From positions 1 to 42,920 of the forward strand of contig CANQDD010000020.1 in NCBI GenBank assembly GCA_947591315.1: a stretch of DNA of 42,920 nucleotides, read 5' to 3'. Below, in pieces: positions 29,347 to 36,912 of this stretch (positions are counted from its first letter, which is position 1; every line of letters starts with the position of its first letter). Source of the DNA: an uncultured Clostridia bacterium (GTDB taxonomy: Bacteria; Bacillota; Clostridia; UBA1381). Both the position numbers and the translations under genes were made by a program. The notes beneath the pieces were generated by a model. The model was not told the origin of the DNA. It saw nothing but the letters and a program-made list of their open reading frames with translations, and searched no databases.

Positions 29347-29595
29347 TTTTTCATGTTCCTGCGCAAAAAACCTCACAAGTATTATATCGTCCCCGACGAC
29401 CTCCACCGCGCTCCACGGAATAACGAGCTCACCGCCGCCGAACAGTCTCTGCCAGAACGCGCCTCGGCGGCGCACGACCATTGCCTCTATATTTCCGCTG
29501 TGCTCGTCTATCTCCACATCGCACATATATCCGAGCCTTTCGGCTGTTTTCACGTTTATTATCTCCTTCTGACGCAAATTATAACTGCGGAACAT
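29338..29595 (-). CDS. YlmC/YmxH family sporulation protein (PRC-barrel)
   Basis: An 85-residue PRC-barrel protein. The family pattern is clear: R-Q-K-E-I-I-N-V-K-T-A-E-R-L-G-Y-M-C-D-V-E-I-D (8-30), then I-E-A-M-V-V-R-R-R-G, and I-P-W-S-A-V-E-V-V-G-D-D-I-I-L-V (59-74). These small proteins are conserved in spore formers and often called YlmC/YmxH; their molecular role is unknown. The ribosome site G-G-G-G-G-T-G-A-T lies 5 nt before the ATG and inside the right arm of a hairpin, so translation may be sensitive to that fold. It is last in the murT-gatD-GH73-flippase run. Confidence 0.88.
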   Translation of the reverse strand: MFRSYNLRQKEIINVKTAERLGYMCDVEIDEHSGNIEAMVVRRRGAFWQRLFGGGELVIPWSAVEVVGDDIILVRFFAQEHEKLT

Positions 29596-29601
29596 AAAAT
29601 C

Positions 29602-29629
29602 ACCCCCGTAATTATTCTATTACGGGGGT
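29602..29629. other. hairpin overlapping the ymxH ribosome binding site
   Basis: A perfect 11-bp stem ACCCCCGTAAT (29602-29612) / ATTACGGGGGT (29619-29629) with a 6-nt loop. On the minus strand it follows the flippase stop by 12 bp and is trailed by only four T, so it is a weak terminator. Its 3' arm contains the ymxH Shine-Dalgarno. Confidence 0.7.
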
Positions 29630-29641
29630 TTCGGTAAATTC

Positions 29642-31168
29642 TTATTTTCTGCGTTTGCTTCTTAAAATATTGATAATAACCTTGTGCTGCCTGAATATTA
29701 TAAGTCCCGCGAGGTACGCCGCGCCCATAATGCAGCCCTTCACGAACGCGCTCGCTACAAGGCTCAGAAGCGACGTCGCCGCATACGTAAGACCCATGCT
29801 TACGAGTATCCGGTCAACCGGTATAAGGCAGGACAGAAGTCCCGCCGCCGCCACCATCGCGGCTATTATAACGTCGGGCTTGAACCGCTTCAAAAAGTCA
29901 AGGTAGCTCATGCCCAAGGTGTATTTTACAAGTATGTAGTACGTCACGAAGAAATTTACGTTAAACGCTATCATCAGGAAGAACGAAATTTTGACTATGC
30001 CGCCCATAAGCGCGCCCGCCGTGATCGCTCCGACCGTCATGACGAGCGTGAACAGTCCCGACACGAACATATATTTCGTGTTGCCCGCGCTCTGGAAAAT
30101 CGCCTGCGCGCTCGCCGTTATTACCTGCGCCCATATCGAGAGCGAAAGCCAAGTGAGACACGGCACGGACAGCGCGAACTTGTCGCTGAACATAATCGTG
30201 ATTATCTCCCTCGACGCGAAACAGAAATAGAAGCCTATGAACATTCCGAGCAGCGACAGCACCTTTACGACGTTCATATATTTTTCGTATATGTATTTCT
30301 TGTCGTCCTGATGCTCCGACAGTATCGGGTGGAGCGTCGGGGTTATCACGTTCGTGAGGTTGTTCTGCGGGTAAAGCGTCAGCTTGTACGCCTTATCGTA
30401 AATACCCAAGCCCTCCTCGCCTATGAACTTTCCTATTATAACGTTATCTATGCTCCTTGACAGGTAATTTATTATACTGTAACCCATCTGGAACACGGAA
30501 AACGAGAATATCTTTTTTATCGAGCTTATCTTAAACGTGAGCTTTAAGCGTATTCTCGTCGTGGCGTAATTCCACACGAACGACACAAACGCGAAAAGTA
30601 TCGCCTGCCACACGAGCGCCTGATACGTAAAGCCCATGTAAACCATCGCTATCGCCACGCCGTAGCTCGCGACCGTGACGACTATCATTCTAAGACCTAT
30701 CATCACGAACTTCTTTTCCTTCAGCAGCATCGAGTGCGGGATAATATTCATCGTGTGGAAAAAGAGCGATATCGACAGCATACGGCATATTCCGATGTAT
30801 ACGGGGTTATTGAGAAACGCCGCTATCGGTTCGCCGAGCAGGAAAAACAGCGCGGAAACGGCTATCGCGACGTAAAAGTTAAAGGAAAATATGTCGCTTA
30901 TCTCGTCTCTTGTTATCGTCTTGTCCTGAATTATGGCAGGCCCTATGCCCATGTTTGACACAACGGTAAAGAAGGTCGTGAAAAAGGTGACCTCGGCTAT
31001 TATTCCGAAGTCCGACGTCGTAAGACCGGGCAGCCACGCGAGCCAGCTGTTCGCCACAAGCTGCAGTATTACGCACGAGTAGCTTGCCGCCGCGTTTATG
31101 AACGCCGCCTTTTTTATCGAAATATCCTTCACTCTCTCCACCCTCTTTGCCTTTGTAGTTAATTTCAA
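29642..31168 (-). CDS. polysaccharide flippase (Wzx/PST-type, MOP superfamily)
   Basis: A 508-residue membrane protein with about 12-14 hydrophobic segments. The N-terminal V-K-D-I-S-I-K-K-A-A-F-I-N-A is followed by L-G-L-T-T-S-D-F-G-I-I-A-E-type sequence and N-M-G-I-G-P-A-I-I-Q-D, typical of oligosaccharide/lipopolysaccharide flippases of the WzxC/RfbX group. These move undecaprenyl-linked sugars across the membrane. It overlaps the GH73 gene by 4 bp and belongs with murT/gatD, so the substrate may be a wall polymer unit; lipid II transport (MurJ-like) is possible but not shown by motif. No glycosyltransferase is beside it. Confidence 0.85.
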   Translation of the reverse strand: MKLTTKAKRVERVKDISIKKAAFINAAASYSCVILQLVANSWLAWLPGLTTSDFGIIAEVTFFTTFFTVVSNMGIGPAIIQDKTITRDEISDIFSFNFYVAIAVSALFFLLGEPIAAFLNNPVYIGICRMLSISLFFHTMNIIPHSMLLKEKKFVMIGLRMIVVTVASYGVAIAMVYMGFTYQALVWQAILFAFVSFVWNYATTRIRLKLTFKISSIKKIFSFSVFQMGYSIINYLSRSIDNVIIGKFIGEEGLGIYDKAYKLTLYPQNNLTNVITPTLHPILSEHQDDKKYIYEKYMNVVKVLSLLGMFIGFYFCFASREIITIMFSDKFALSVPCLTWLSLSIWAQVITASAQAIFQSAGNTKYMFVSGLFTLVMTVGAITAGALMGGIVKISFFLMIAFNVNFFVTYYILVKYTLGMSYLDFLKRFKPDVIIAAMVAAAGLLSCLIPVDRILVSMGLTYAATSLLSLVASAFVKGCIMGAAYLAGLIIFRQHKVIINILRSKRRK

Positions 31169-33099
31169 TCCGTTATAGTCGGCGGTATCATTCCGCTGTA
31201 AACGGGTATATCGTACGCCGGAGCGTCAATTCCCATTTCAGCCATCATCTCGCCTATCGACGCCGCCTGCTTGACCGCCCAGCCGATGTCCGTCGCGTAC
31301 TGGTGCTCCGTCGGATTCTCGGGGTTCCAAAGCATCTTGTAAAGCGTATTCTGGCGCGTGTCGGGACTGTGGACGTAGCTTTCGCTTATATACCTCGCGC
31401 CGCCCATTATAGCCGCGTCAACGCTCGTCCAGTTCTCGCGGTACGCCCTCGCCGCGCCCGACGACAGCGCGCTGTTGTCGTAAGCGCCTATGCCGAACAC
31501 GTTAAACACCGTCACGCCGTCCACGTCCTGTCCCTGTGACAGCGCGGACGTGCCGTTGCCCGTTTCAAGACACGAGTGCACGACAAGATAAATCTCGTTC
31601 AATCCGTACGTGTTCGCCGCCTCTATAAACGCCGACGCGTGACCGCTTAAAATTCCCTTATCGGCAAGGTACGCGTTTAGCTGTTCCTCGCTTACGCCGC
31701 ACGGCGCGGACAGATCCATAAACTGGTACTTGTATACTCCGTCGCAGTAGTTGTTGGGATCCATATATTCCGACGCGTCAGCCTCGGACGCGTTTATCAT
31801 ACCGCCGCGCACCCATATTTTGAGCGGCGGGTTCTGCGCCATCTGTATGCTTACCGCCTGCGGGAACGTAAGCGGATACGGCGTGTACGTAACACCGCCC
31901 GTCGGCGCGGCAATATCGGTTCTCTCCTGTTCGGGCGCTGCGCTCACCTCCACGGGGAAGCTCTCGCTCACGCCGTTTACGCTGCTCACCGTGATATATG
32001 CTACGCCCTCCGACACCGCGCGTATACGTCCCGTGCCGCTCACCACGGCGACGCTCTCGTCGTCGCTCGACCATTTGAGCGTTTTGTTACGCGCGTTCGA
32101 CGGCGATACCGTCACGACCGCATTTACGCTGTCGCCCGCGGTAAGGCGCATATCGTCGGCGTTCTGCAATTTAATACCGCTCACGTCCACGGACGGATTT
32201 ACGACCGTGACAAAGCAGTTAGCCTTAAAATTACCGTCGGCGGTCACTGCCGTGATCTGCGTCATACCCGTGTCCACGGGCTTTACCGTGCCGTTCTGAT
32301 CCACCGCCGCCACCTTCGGATTTTTCGAGCTCCATGTGACGCTCTTGTCCGACGCGTTTTCGGGGAACACGCGCGCGCTTATATACTGCGCGCTGCCGCC
32401 CTTGTAGAGCGTCATTGTGCTTGTCGGGAGAATTATGCCCGTGACGGGTTGTCTTATCAGAAGCTTCGCCTCCGCCGTCACGCCGTAATTTACGAGATTT
32501 GCCTTAATACGCACCCGTCCCGGAGCCTTTGCCGTTATCGTGCCCTCGCCGTCGATCTCGGCGTACTCCCCGTCCGACACCGACCATTCGACCTGCGTGT
32601 CGCTCATGTTTATCGGATTTACGTCCGCCTTTATCTTCAAAAGCGTTTCGCCGCCCGTAAGGTTCACAACGCCGTCGTCCCAGCTTAACCTTATCGAGCC
32701 GCGCTTTATATCGCTTTTGTCAAACGTCGAATACGTAAATATCCTCATGCCGTAATTCACGTCGAAATTTCCCTCGGGATAATAGTCGGAGTTCACGGTG
32801 TAAATAACCGACGCGCACAGCATCACGGCAAGACACGACGCGCCCACTGCCGCCGGTACCATGATCTTCGCCTTTTTACGCGCGATAAATTTTACAAAAC
32901 GGTTGTTCCTTATAAATTCAGCCGCTTTTCTGCGCCAATGCGGGAACGTCACGTACGCGAACCGCGCGAAACGCCTGCTGCGGCACATAAGATCCCACGC
33001 GCCGCGCGCCGTACGCGAAAAAAACCCTCCGACGCTTTTTAACGCGTTTTTGAAGGGCGTGAAAAGCTTTTTTGCCGTTTCACGCAGTTTTATTTCCAC
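31165..33099 (-). CDS. membrane-anchored GH73-type glucosaminidase with Big_2 Ig-like domains
   Basis: A 644-residue type II membrane protein. A long cytoplasmic N-terminus (1-79) is strongly basic, rich in R and K; one membrane segment follows (80-101). Outside are about three bacterial Ig-like (Big_2) domains (about 125-390), recognised by repeated W-S-S-x-N/D-x-x-V-A-x-V and G-x-x-x-I-T/K-A patterns. The C-terminal part (about 400-625) looks like an endo-beta-N-acetylglucosaminidase of GH73/LytG type: a probable catalytic glutamate in H-S-C-L-E-T-G-N-G-T-S and later F-G-I-G-A-Y-D and G-A-R-Y-I-S-E-S-Y. It would trim peptidoglycan strands. It overlaps the flippase by 4 bp and starts 28 bp after gatD. 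Confidence 0.85.
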   Translation of the reverse strand: MEIKLRETAKKLFTPFKNALKSVGGFFSRTARGAWDLMCRSRRFARFAYVTFPHWRRKAAEFIRNNRFVKFIARKKAKIMVPAAVGASCLAVMLCASVIYTVNSDYYPEGNFDVNYGMRIFTYSTFDKSDIKRGSIRLSWDDGVVNLTGGETLLKIKADVNPINMSDTQVEWSVSDGEYAEIDGEGTITAKAPGRVRIKANLVNYGVTAEAKLLIRQPVTGIILPTSTMTLYKGGSAQYISARVFPENASDKSVTWSSKNPKVAAVDQNGTVKPVDTGMTQITAVTADGNFKANCFVTVVNPSVDVSGIKLQNADDMRLTAGDSVNAVVTVSPSNARNKTLKWSSDDESVAVVSGTGRIRAVSEGVAYITVSSVNGVSESFPVEVSAAPEQERTDIAAPTGGVTYTPYPLTFPQAVSIQMAQNPPLKIWVRGGMINASEADASEYMDPNNYCDGVYKYQFMDLSAPCGVSEEQLNAYLADKGILSGHASAFIEAANTYGLNEIYLVVHSCLETGNGTSALSQGQDVDGVTVFNVFGIGAYDNSALSSGAARAYRENWTSVDAAIMGGARYISESYVHSPDTRQNTLYKMLWNPENPTEHQYATDIGWAVKQAASIGEMMAEMGIDAPAYDIPVYSGMIPPTITD

Positions 33100-33127
33100 A
33101 CTGAATCATTCCCTTTGACGCGGTTTG

Positions 33128-33856
33128 TCACTTATTCTTGAACCGCTTTACGATGTAGTCGTTCGCCGTGTTTTCAAGCCCGTCGTCGAGCGGCGCGAGT
33201 CCTTTGAAATCGGGATAGCGTCTCTTTACGGCGTTCGTCAGTATATAGTCGCACAGCTTCGGATTTTTCGGGAGCAGCGGACCGTGCAGATACGTCGCGA
33301 CGACGTTTTTGTAAACAACGCCCTCCGCGCCGCTTTTGCCATCGTTGCCGTAGCCGTACACGACCTTGCCGAGTGGCTTGTGTATGCCGATGTCCGTTCT
33401 GCCGCCGTGGTTCTCGAAGCCCACTATCTCACCCTCGATAAAGTCGGGCTTCAGAATTATATTGCTTATGAGCCGCTTTTTGCCCTGCTCCGTCTTTATG
33501 TTGAGTATACCAAGTCCCTCTATCGTCTCGTCGGCGAGCTTGTAGTATTTGCCGAGAAGCTGATAGCCGCCGCACACCGCGACAAGCGTACCGCCGTCCT
33601 CTACGTATCGTTTTATCTCGTCCTTATGCTCGAGAAGCTTGCCGCACACTATCTTCTGTTCCCTGTCGCTGCCGCCGCCGAGGAACAGTATATCCACGTC
33701 CGACAGGTCAAAGCCCGTGTCGTCCACGGTGTACGACTTTACCTCCGCGTCAATGCCGCGCCACATAAGACGCTTTCTCATACATTCTATATTCCCCTTG
33801 TCGCCGTACAGGTTCAGAAGGTCGGGGTACAGGTGTAAAATCTTAATCTTCATCAC
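33128..33856 (-). CDS. gatD: lipid II isoglutaminyl synthase, glutaminase subunit GatD
   Basis: A 242-residue CobB/CobQ-type class I glutamine amidotransferase that supplies ammonia to MurT for amidation of D-glutamate in lipid II. The nucleophile is C95 in V-A-V-C-G-G-Y-Q-L-L; the partner histidine is probably H191 in A-T-Y-L-H-G-P-L-L-P. The F-L-G-G-G-S-D-R-E-Q and F-E-N-H-G-G-R-T segments are typical. It overlaps murT by 4 bp, which fits a strict two-subunit enzyme. Amidated stems aid cross-linking and resistance to lysozyme. Confidence 0.93.
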   Translation of the reverse strand: MMKIKILHLYPDLLNLYGDKGNIECMRKRLMWRGIDAEVKSYTVDDTGFDLSDVDILFLGGGSDREQKIVCGKLLEHKDEIKRYVEDGGTLVAVCGGYQLLGKYYKLADETIEGLGILNIKTEQGKKRLISNIILKPDFIEGEIVGFENHGGRTDIGIHKPLGKVVYGYGNDGKSGAEGVVYKNVVATYLHGPLLPKNPKLCDYILTNAVKRRYPDFKGLAPLDDGLENTANDYIVKRFKNK

Positions 33857-35178
33857 GCCTTACCTCCCAGCTTTTTAAGCACCGCCTCGGTGGAATAGAG
33901 CGCCGTGTAGTTCACGAGTACGTACACGACCTCGCTGTCGGTCTTTAGCGCGGCGGTCACCGCGTCAGCCATGCTGTGCGTTATCATATCGACCTTCACG
34001 TCCGCGTATTTGAAGCGCAGGCTTATGTCGTACACGCGTATGCCGGTTGTGGTGAGCGTCAGCATATTCTCGTCCGCTATCTTGTCAAAATCCACGTCCC
34101 ACAGCCACGACACGTCGCGCCCGTCGTTCGCCTTGTCGTTAATCGCGATTATTACGTCCTTTTTGCGCTTGTCGGTGTTGACCGTCGCGATAGCCTGATT
34201 AAAGCCCGCGGGATTTTTTGAAAGGCTCAGTATCACGGGCTTGTTGAATTTGTACTCCTGCATACGTCCGATCTGCGGCTTATACGCTTCGAGCAGCCTT
34301 TCAAAATCGTCCGTGCTCTCGCCGAGCGCGCTCAAAGCGCCGTACACCGCGACGAGGTTATATATATTGTAGAAACCCTTGTAATTTATCTTCATCGGCT
34401 GACCGTTTATCGTGAACCGCATCGGCGTGCCGAGTGACACGTTCTTTACCTCAAAGTCGATCTTCGGACGCTTAAAGCCGCATTTCGGGCAGTAGAAGTC
34501 GCCGAGCTGACTGTAATGGTAGTAGTTGTACTTCTGCTCCGCGCCGCACGCCGGACAGAACCGTCCCTCCTTCGTGTCGTCAAGCTGCGGCAGCACCTTT
34601 TCGGATATGCCGTAGTAGAGCGCGTCGCTGTGCCTGCCCTGACCGAACTGCACGCACAAGGGGTCGTCGCCGCACAGCACAAGCTGCACGTTCGGCGTTT
34701 TCTTTATCGCGCGGCTGATTATTTCCGACGTTATGTCTATCTCGCCGTAACGGTCGAGCTGGTCGCGGAACAGGTTTGTTATAACCATTACGTCCGGCTT
34801 TATATAGTCGAACACGATCGGCGTGTACGCCTCGTCGATCTCAAGACACGCGTAGTCGGCTCTGACCCTGCCGAATATGTTCATCTCCTGTATGAGCGTT
34901 GTCGCAACGCCGGAGAGCATATTCGCGCCGAGACGGTTGCATATAACCTTGTAGCCCTTCGCCTCGAGAGCCGTAGCCATGAGGTTGTTCGTGGTCGTCT
35001 TGCCGTTCGTGCCGCACGTCACAACGATGCCCTTCTTTACGCACTTACCAAGCTCCGCCACAAGGCTCGGGCAGATTTTGAGCGCGTAATGTCCCGGTGA
35101 GGACGAGGATTTTTTACCGATTATTTTACCCAGCACGGTCAGCGCCTTGCCGAACCATACCGCGAGAAGTTTCCGCAT
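33853..35178 (-). CDS. murT: lipid II isoglutaminyl synthase, Mur-ligase-like subunit MurT
   Basis: A 441-residue ATP-dependent ligase that amidates the alpha-carboxylate of D-Glu in lipid II using GatD-derived ammonia. The P-loop G-T-N-G-K-T-T-T is at 56-63, and the Mur-ligase E-I-D-E-A-Y near 113-118. A zinc ribbon inserted in the central domain uses C208, C211, C230 and C233, a hallmark of MurT. The C-terminal DUF1727 domain ends with the family V-L-V-N-Y-T-A-L-Y segment. It is the first gene of the envelope operon, 38 bp from its promoter, with AAAGGAAAT as ribosome site. Confidence 0.94.
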   Translation of the reverse strand: MRKLLAVWFGKALTVLGKIIGKKSSSSPGHYALKICPSLVAELGKCVKKGIVVTCGTNGKTTTNNLMATALEAKGYKVICNRLGANMLSGVATTLIQEMNIFGRVRADYACLEIDEAYTPIVFDYIKPDVMVITNLFRDQLDRYGEIDITSEIISRAIKKTPNVQLVLCGDDPLCVQFGQGRHSDALYYGISEKVLPQLDDTKEGRFCPACGAEQKYNYYHYSQLGDFYCPKCGFKRPKIDFEVKNVSLGTPMRFTINGQPMKINYKGFYNIYNLVAVYGALSALGESTDDFERLLEAYKPQIGRMQEYKFNKPVILSLSKNPAGFNQAIATVNTDKRKKDVIIAINDKANDGRDVSWLWDVDFDKIADENMLTLTTTGIRVYDISLRFKYADVKVDMITHSMADAVTAALKTDSEVVYVLVNYTALYSTEAVLKKLGGKA

Positions 35179-35215
35179 AACAACAATTTCCTTTCAAATC
35201 AGTCTACAACATATT

Positions 35216-35244
35216 ATTGTACCACATTTCCGCCGATTTTGCAA
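35216..35244 (-). promoter_or_regulatory. promoter for the murT-gatD envelope operon
   Basis: Minus-strand TTGCAA (35239-35244), 17-bp spacer and TACAAT (35216-35221). It stands back to back with the queH promoter, with 6 bp between the two -35 hexamers. Confidence 0.7.
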
Positions 35245-35250
35245 TATCGG

Positions 35251-35279
35251 TTTACTTTTTTACGGATATATGATAGAAT
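35251..35279 (+). promoter_or_regulatory. promoter for queH
   Basis: TTTACT (35251-35256), 17-bp spacer and TAGAAT (35274-35279). The start codon follows 17 bp later, so the leader is very short and the ribosome site (GGGTGA, 35285-35290) is weak. Confidence 0.6.
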
Positions 35280-35296
35280 GTATCGGGTGAATTATA

Positions 35297-35935
35297 ATGA
35301 ATGAGAATTATCAGATAACGCTTGACCGCACGCTCGATACCATAGCAAAGAGCGGGCGCGTGCCGTCGCTGCTTCTGCATAGCTGCTGCGCGCCGTGTTC
35401 GAGCTATGTTTTAGAGTATTTGTCACGTTACTTTAATATAACGGTTTTTTACTATAATCCCAACCTCGACACGCGCGGGGAGTACGAAAGGCGCGTCGGC
35501 GAGCAGGAGCGGCTCATACGCGAAATGCCGTTTGAGCACGAGGTCAGGCTTATCGTCGGCGGTTATGACACGGACAAATTCCACGAGATAAGCAAGGGAC
35601 TTGAGGACGCGCCGGAGGGAGGCGAGCGGTGCTTTAAATGCTACCGCCTGCGCCTTGAGGAAGCGGCGCGCGAAGCGAAAAAGGGCGGCTTCGGCTACTT
35701 CACGACCACGCTGTCTATAAGCCCGTTAAAGAACGCGAAAAAGCTCAACGAGATAGGCGCGGAGCTTGCCGAAAAATACGGCGTAAGCTACCTTTTCAGC
35801 GATTTTAAGAAGCGTGAGGGCTACAAACGCTCGTGCGAGCTGTCGGCGGTTTACTCGCTCTACCGCCAGAATTACTGCGGCTGCGAGTATTCAAAAGCGG
35901 AAGCGCAAAGGCGCGAATCAATGAAAAACCGATAA
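35297..35935 (+). CDS. queH: epoxyqueuosine reductase QueH
   Basis: A 212-residue member of the DUF208/QueH family, which reduces epoxyqueuosine to queuosine in tRNA without cobalamin and replaces QueG in many anaerobes. The cysteine set is intact: H-S-C-C-A-P-C (C30, C31, C34), C-F-K-C-Y-R-L-R (C112, C115) and Y-C-G-C-E-Y-S near 195-201. These bind an iron-sulfur cluster and a second metal. The N-P-N-L-D-T-R-G-E-Y-E-R-R block near 54-66 is also typical. The gene is divergent from murT, has its own promoter, and no other queuosine gene is nearby. Confidence 0.93.
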   Translation: MNENYQITLDRTLDTIAKSGRVPSLLLHSCCAPCSSYVLEYLSRYFNITVFYYNPNLDTRGEYERRVGEQERLIREMPFEHEVRLIVGGYDTDKFHEISKGLEDAPEGGERCFKCYRLRLEEAAREAKKGGFGYFTTTLSISPLKNAKKLNEIGAELAEKYGVSYLFSDFKKREGYKRSCELSAVYSLYRQNYCGCEYSKAEAQRRESMKNR

Positions 35936-35974
35936 AAAGGGGCTGTAAGGCTGAACGTAACAGCCTCTATAGGA

Positions 35975-36000
35975 GCGGCATTATATGCCGCCTTTTTCTT
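35975..36000 (+). terminator. terminator after queH
   Basis: A 7-bp stem GCGGCAT (35975-35981) / ATGCCGC (35985-35991) with a TAT loop, followed by CTTTTTCTTTT. A second, looser pair GGCTGT/ACAGCC (35941-35965) precedes it. Confidence 0.75.
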
Positions 36001-36018
36001 TTGCACGGATTTATTATA

Positions 36019-36047
36019 TTGAAAAGGCGAAAAAAATATGGTAAAAT
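36019..36047 (+). promoter_or_regulatory. promoter for larB
   Basis: TTGAAA (36019-36024), 17-bp spacer and TAAAAT (36042-36047). A GGAG ribosome site lies at 36074-36077, 9 nt before the ATG. Confidence 0.7.
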
Positions 36048-36086
36048 CACGTTATGATATTATGTATATAAATGGAGTAACGTAAA

Positions 36087-36842
36087 ATGGAGCAGAAGGA
36101 TCTAAGAAAATTGCTTAAAGACGTGGCGGCGGGCAATGTCGATATCGACAGCGCTATGCTCAAGTTACGGCTCGAACCGTTCGAGGACTTGGGCTTCGCG
36201 AAGGTCGATTACCACCGCGGTATACGTCAGGGCGCGGCGGAAGTAATCTACGGCGCGGGCAAAACGCCCGAGCAGATTGTAAAAATAGCCGAAAAGCTGC
36301 ACGACGGCGGTCAGAAAACTGTGCTTATAACGCGCATGAGCGCGCAGGCGGCACAGTACGCGAAGGATAGACTGCCGCTCACATACTACGACATGGGCAG
36401 TATCGGAATAGTCGGCGATATGCCGAAGCCCGACACAAAATCTACTATAGTCGTCGCGAGCGGCGGCACAAGCGATATGCCCGTCGCGGAGGAAGCGGCT
36501 CTCACCGCCGAGGCTCTCGGCAGCCGCGTCACAAGGCTTTACGACGTGGGAGTATCGGGACTGCACCGCCTGCTGTCGCACGCCGAGGACATTATGAGCG
36601 CAAAGGTAATCATAGCCGTCGCGGGCATGGAGGGCGCGCTCGCGAGCGTGATAGGCGGGCTTGCCGACTGCCCCGTTATCGCCGTACCGACGAGCGTGGG
36701 CTACGGCGCGTCCTTCGGCGGACTGTCGGCGCTTCTTTCAATGCTCAACTCGTGCGCCAGCGGCGTTAGCGTAGTCAACATAGACAACGGCTTCGGCGCC
36801 GGCTACCTCGCGAACATGATAAACCGCATAAACGAAACCTGA
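36087..36842 (+). CDS. larB: nickel-pincer cofactor biosynthesis protein LarB
   Basis: A 251-residue AIR-carboxylase-like enzyme. LarB carboxylates and hydrolyses nicotinic acid adenine dinucleotide, the first step to the nickel-pincer cofactor of lactate racemase and related epimerases. The N-terminal D-Y-H-R-G-I-R-Q-G-A-A-E-V-I-Y-G-A-G-K-T region (42-61) and the PurE-like block A-S-G-G-T-S-D-M-P-V-A-E-E-A (about 124-137), then V-A-G-M-E-G-A-L and P-T-S-V-G-Y-G, are diagnostic. No larC or larE lies next to it. It has its own promoter and terminator and is convergent with the giant surface-protein gene. Its substrate is an intermediate of the NAD pathway encoded earlier in the window. Confidence 0.93.
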   Translation: MEQKDLRKLLKDVAAGNVDIDSAMLKLRLEPFEDLGFAKVDYHRGIRQGAAEVIYGAGKTPEQIVKIAEKLHDGGQKTVLITRMSAQAAQYAKDRLPLTYYDMGSIGIVGDMPKPDTKSTIVVASGGTSDMPVAEEAALTAEALGSRVTRLYDVGVSGLHRLLSHAEDIMSAKVIIAVAGMEGALASVIGGLADCPVIAVPTSVGYGASFGGLSALLSMLNSCASGVSVVNIDNGFGAGYLANMINRINET

Positions 36843-36872
36843 CGCAAGCATACAGCTAAAACACAGCACACA

Positions 36873-36900
36873 AAAAGGCGGAGCCGAAGCTCCGCCTTTT
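36873..36900. terminator. bidirectional terminator between larB and the giant surface gene
   Basis: A 12-bp stem AAAAGGCGGAGC (36873-36884) / GCTCCGCCTTTT (36889-36900) with a CGAA loop, between convergent genes; 12 bp past the stop of the minus-strand gene. Confidence 0.92.
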
Positions 36901-36912
36901 ATCATGCGCGAA

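Noticed and set aside
35833-36057. 74-codon plus-strand frame overlapping the end of queH
   Set aside because: It runs through the queH terminator and the larB promoter and is in another frame of queH.
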